In this document: positions 44,081 to 46,218 of the stretch, piece after piece
Numbering within the stretch: the stretch's first letter is position 1
Layout: each line of letters begins with the position of its first letter
NCBI GenBank assembly: GCA_937870985.1
Contig: CALMXF010000407.1
Span: 1-46,218 of the forward strand
Length of the DNA stretch: 46,218 nt
Direction: 5' to 3'
Source: an uncultured Chloroflexota bacterium
GTDB lineage: Bacteria; Chloroflexota; Chloroflexia; Thermomicrobiales; CFX8
The notes under the pieces: generated by a model
The model's database searches: none
What the model was told of the DNA's origin: nothing
Seen by the model: the letters and a program-made list of their open reading frames with translations, nothing else
Program-made: the position numbers and the translations under genes

Positions 44081-46218
44081 ATGACAGAGCAAGAAGCAGA
44101 ATACGCTGGTGATCTTTTCGGTGTCGACCCGACACCAGGCATCGTCGCTGTCGAACGCGCTGGAGACCGCGGTATCCGTATCTATCACCGGACGCACGAC
44201 GGTGTCCGCGAGCAGTTGGTGGAGTTCACGCCGTGGCTGGTTGTCGACGCCGAGACCGTGCCGAACCTTCCCCGCCAGATGTCCACGACTCTGCTCGATG
44301 GTGATGGCCGCCTACGCGTTCGTTGCGACGCCCCAAACTGGGCGGCGTGGCTCGATGTCTATCGATGGTTGCGCGAGGCCGGCCGGCCATTCGCCACGTT
44401 TACGAGCGCAGCCGATCAGTATCTTGTCGATTCAGGTCGCGGCCTCTTTCGCGGTATTTCGTTTGATACCGTGGTTCGAGCTCAGATCGACATCGAGACG
44501 CTCGGGCTCGACCCGACTGTTGAAGGCGCCCGCATTCTCCTCGTGACGGCCGCGATCAACGGCGAGTCAGCAATCGTATTCCGCGGGGACGAGCTGAGTG
44601 AGCCGGATATGATCCGGGCGTTGACGGCGTGGCTTCAATCGAACGATCCCGACGTTATCGAAGGTCACAACATCTTCAACTTCGACCTGCCGTATCTGAT
44701 CGAACGCGCACGTCGGTACCACCTGGAGCTCGAGTGGGGTCGAGATGGCTCACCCGTTCGAGTTGGCGGAGAGCAACGCTTCAAGGCGGGGGCTCGATCC
44801 ATCCCGTATAACGCCGCGCGGATCTACGGGCGCCATCTTGTCGACACCTATCAACAAATCCAACGCTACGACACGGCCGGACAACTCTCCTCATACGCCC
44901 TCAAGCCGGCGATCCGGGCACTCGGCCTTGCCCGTCACGACAGAACCTACGTTGCTGGGGTCGATATCACCGCGGCCTGGGATCATGATCGCGAACGCCT
45001 GATCCACTACGCGATCGATGATGTCCTCGATGTGAACGTACTGAGCGAGCTCGCGCTGCCGACTGAGTTCTATCAGACACGCATCCTGCCGCGGGGACTG
45101 CAATCAGTCGCGACAGGCGGGCCGGGTGAGAAGATCAACGATCTGATGCTCCGAGCATATCTGTCGAGAGGCTACAGCATCCCAACGCCGGGCCCCCCAC
45201 GGGGGTACCCGGGCGGATACACCGAGTTGCGCCGGACTGGTCGCTTTTCCCCGGTGGTCAAGTGCGACATTGAGAGTCTGTACCCTTCAATCATGCTGGT
45301 GGATGACATCCGCCCGGCATCTGACGAGCTTGGTATGTTTGTTCCAATGCTCGGGGTTCTCACTAAGCGCAGACTCCAGGCCAAGCGACGCGAGCAGCAA
45401 AGCACCGGGCACGATCGCGCGCAGTGGCGCGGCATTCAGACCAGCTTCAAAGTACTGATCAACTCGTTCTATGGGTATCTCGGCTATTCGCGAGGCTATT
45501 TCAACGACTACGATGCCGCCGAACGGGTCACGCTCCGTGGGCAGGACCTCATCCAGAACATTGTCGTGCAACTCGAATCGAACGGCTCACGGGCAATCGA
45601 GGTTGACACCGACGGTGTCTTCTTCGAGCCCCCTGCGGATGTCAGAACGCTCGCGTCGGAGGAGGCGCTCGTGGCGCGCGTCAGCGAGACGCTTCCAACC
45701 GGAATCAATCTCGCTCACGATGGTCGCTTCTTGGGGATGCTATCCCTGCGGCTCAAGAACTACGCGCTCCTCGGATACGATGGCACGGTAACACTGAAGG
45801 GAAGCGGGCTACGAAGTCGACGCGAAGAGCGCTTTCTGGGCCAGTTCCTTCACGATGAGGTTGCGCGGCATCTCGCACCCGATCAGTTTGGTGATCCGCG
45901 CCAGGCCTATCTCGATCTCGCAGAGCGCATCATCGACGGCCGGCTCGGTGTCGACGACGTATCACGCATCGAAACCATAACGGACCAGACGTTCATCAGT
46001 CCGGCCACCAGGCGTCTGGCCGAGGCCGTCCACGGTGAAAGGATTGGAGAACGGGTGGCAGTGTATGAGCGCGCTGACGGATCTCTCGCAAGAGCATCCG
46101 GGTTCGACGACGACGCCAATTCCAGCTATCTCCTCCGAAGGCTTCGAGATTTCGCCGAGCGCTTTCGTCCCTTGTACGCCACAGACCAGGAGTTCCACTA
46201 CACGTTTCCGATCGTCAC
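44081..46218 (+). CDS. Family B DNA polymerase, 3' end beyond the window
   Basis: Family B polymerases carry 3'-5' proofreading and polymerase domains; in archaea they replicate DNA, in E. coli Pol II does translesion work. At least 712 residues are present. The exonuclease has Exo I D137-I-E139, Exo II in the NIFNFDLPYL block (D202) and Exo III Y310-AID-D314. The polymerase has motif A DIESLYPSI (D396), motif B K457-x(3)-NSFYGYLG and motif C D509-T-D511 followed by G. All catalytic acids are present, so it should be active. The segment between motif A and the fingers is short. ATG 44081 lies directly after GGAAG; ATG 44057 is possible. It continues past the right edge. Confidence 0.88.
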   Translation, partial: MTEQEAEYAGDLFGVDPTPGIVAVERAGDRGIRIYHRTHDGVREQLVEFTPWLVVDAETVPNLPRQMSTTLLDGDGRLRVRCDAPNWAAWLDVYRWLREAGRPFATFTSAADQYLVDSGRGLFRGISFDTVVRAQIDIETLGLDPTVEGARILLVTAAINGESAIVFRGDELSEPDMIRALTAWLQSNDPDVIEGHNIFNFDLPYLIERARRYHLELEWGRDGSPVRVGGEQRFKAGARSIPYNAARIYGRHLVDTYQQIQRYDTAGQLSSYALKPAIRALGLARHDRTYVAGVDITAAWDHDRERLIHYAIDDVLDVNVLSELALPTEFYQTRILPRGLQSVATGGPGEKINDLMLRAYLSRGYSIPTPGPPRGYPGGYTELRRTGRFSPVVKCDIESLYPSIMLVDDIRPASDELGMFVPMLGVLTKRRLQAKRREQQSTGHDRAQWRGIQTSFKVLINSFYGYLGYSRGYFNDYDAAERVTLRGQDLIQNIVVQLESNGSRAIEVDTDGVFFEPPADVRTLASEEALVARVSETLPTGINLAHDGRFLGMLSLRLKNYALLGYDGTVTLKGSGLRSRREERFLGQFLHDEVARHLAPDQFGDPRQAYLDLAERIIDGRLGVDDVSRIETITDQTFISPATRRLAEAVHGERIGERVAVYERADGSLARASGFDDDANSSYLLRRLRDFAERFRPLYATDQEFHYTFPIV

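Overview
The window is about 46 kb of dense, GC-rich bacterial chromosome with nearly all genes intact and mostly housekeeping. It best fits a member of the phylum Chloroflexota, probably near Thermomicrobia or Sphaerobacter. I infer this from the combination of an XPB-type helicase, an archaeal-like family B DNA polymerase, an actinobacterial-type inositol-1-phosphate synthase, a Gram-positive-type LexA box and paired bactofilins. No database search was possible, so the taxonomy is an inference. I see no insertion sequences, phage genes, CRISPR arrays or rRNA. The one discontinuity is the left edge: about the first 115 bases read as a piece of a proteobacterial-looking succinate dehydrogenase sdhC gene abutting a truncated ComEA-like gene, which suggests a chimeric join.

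Layout. 1-7552 is genome maintenance: mfd; a mutS2 operon with a small DUF2007 gene on the other strand; and lexA with a textbook autoregulatory SOS box. 7601-11166 is a membrane and glycan run (glycosyltransferase, VanZ-like protein, GT-C transferase, DUF4126 protein). 11257-14677 holds a DnaJ-like chaperone with half a zinc finger, purA and, convergent to it, gpsA. 14744-22905 is one long tightly coupled operon: fabZ, four soluble glycosyltransferases (three of family GT9, one GT4), then a four-gene membrane-stress module (membrane-anchored winged-helix/zinc-ribbon protein, DUF4178 protein, PspA, SPFH/zinc-ribbon protein). 23093-29873 carries ino1, an unknown gene, an XPB-like helicase, gyrA and a membrane protein. 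29942-34635 carries nadD, secD, secF, an FAD oxidoreductase and tRNA-Arg(CCG). 35049-37252 is a likely envelope/cytoskeleton cluster of two bactofilins and a transmembrane zinc-finger/SH3 protein. 37447-43099 is the conserved rpsB-tsf-pyrH-frr-uppS-cdsA-dxr block. 43183-46218 holds a ComF-like gene and, divergent from it, a family B DNA polymerase that runs off the right edge.

How it fits together. The fabZ operon couples fatty-acid synthesis, surface glycan assembly and membrane-damage response in one transcript, which is the most system-like arrangement here. The bactofilin/SH3 cluster may connect an internal polymer to the wall side of the membrane. Several promoters carry well-formed palindromes between or over the -35 and -10 boxes (lexA, dnaJ, ino1, first bactofilin), so these units are probably repressor-controlled. 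Only the LexA operator can be assigned to a known regulator.
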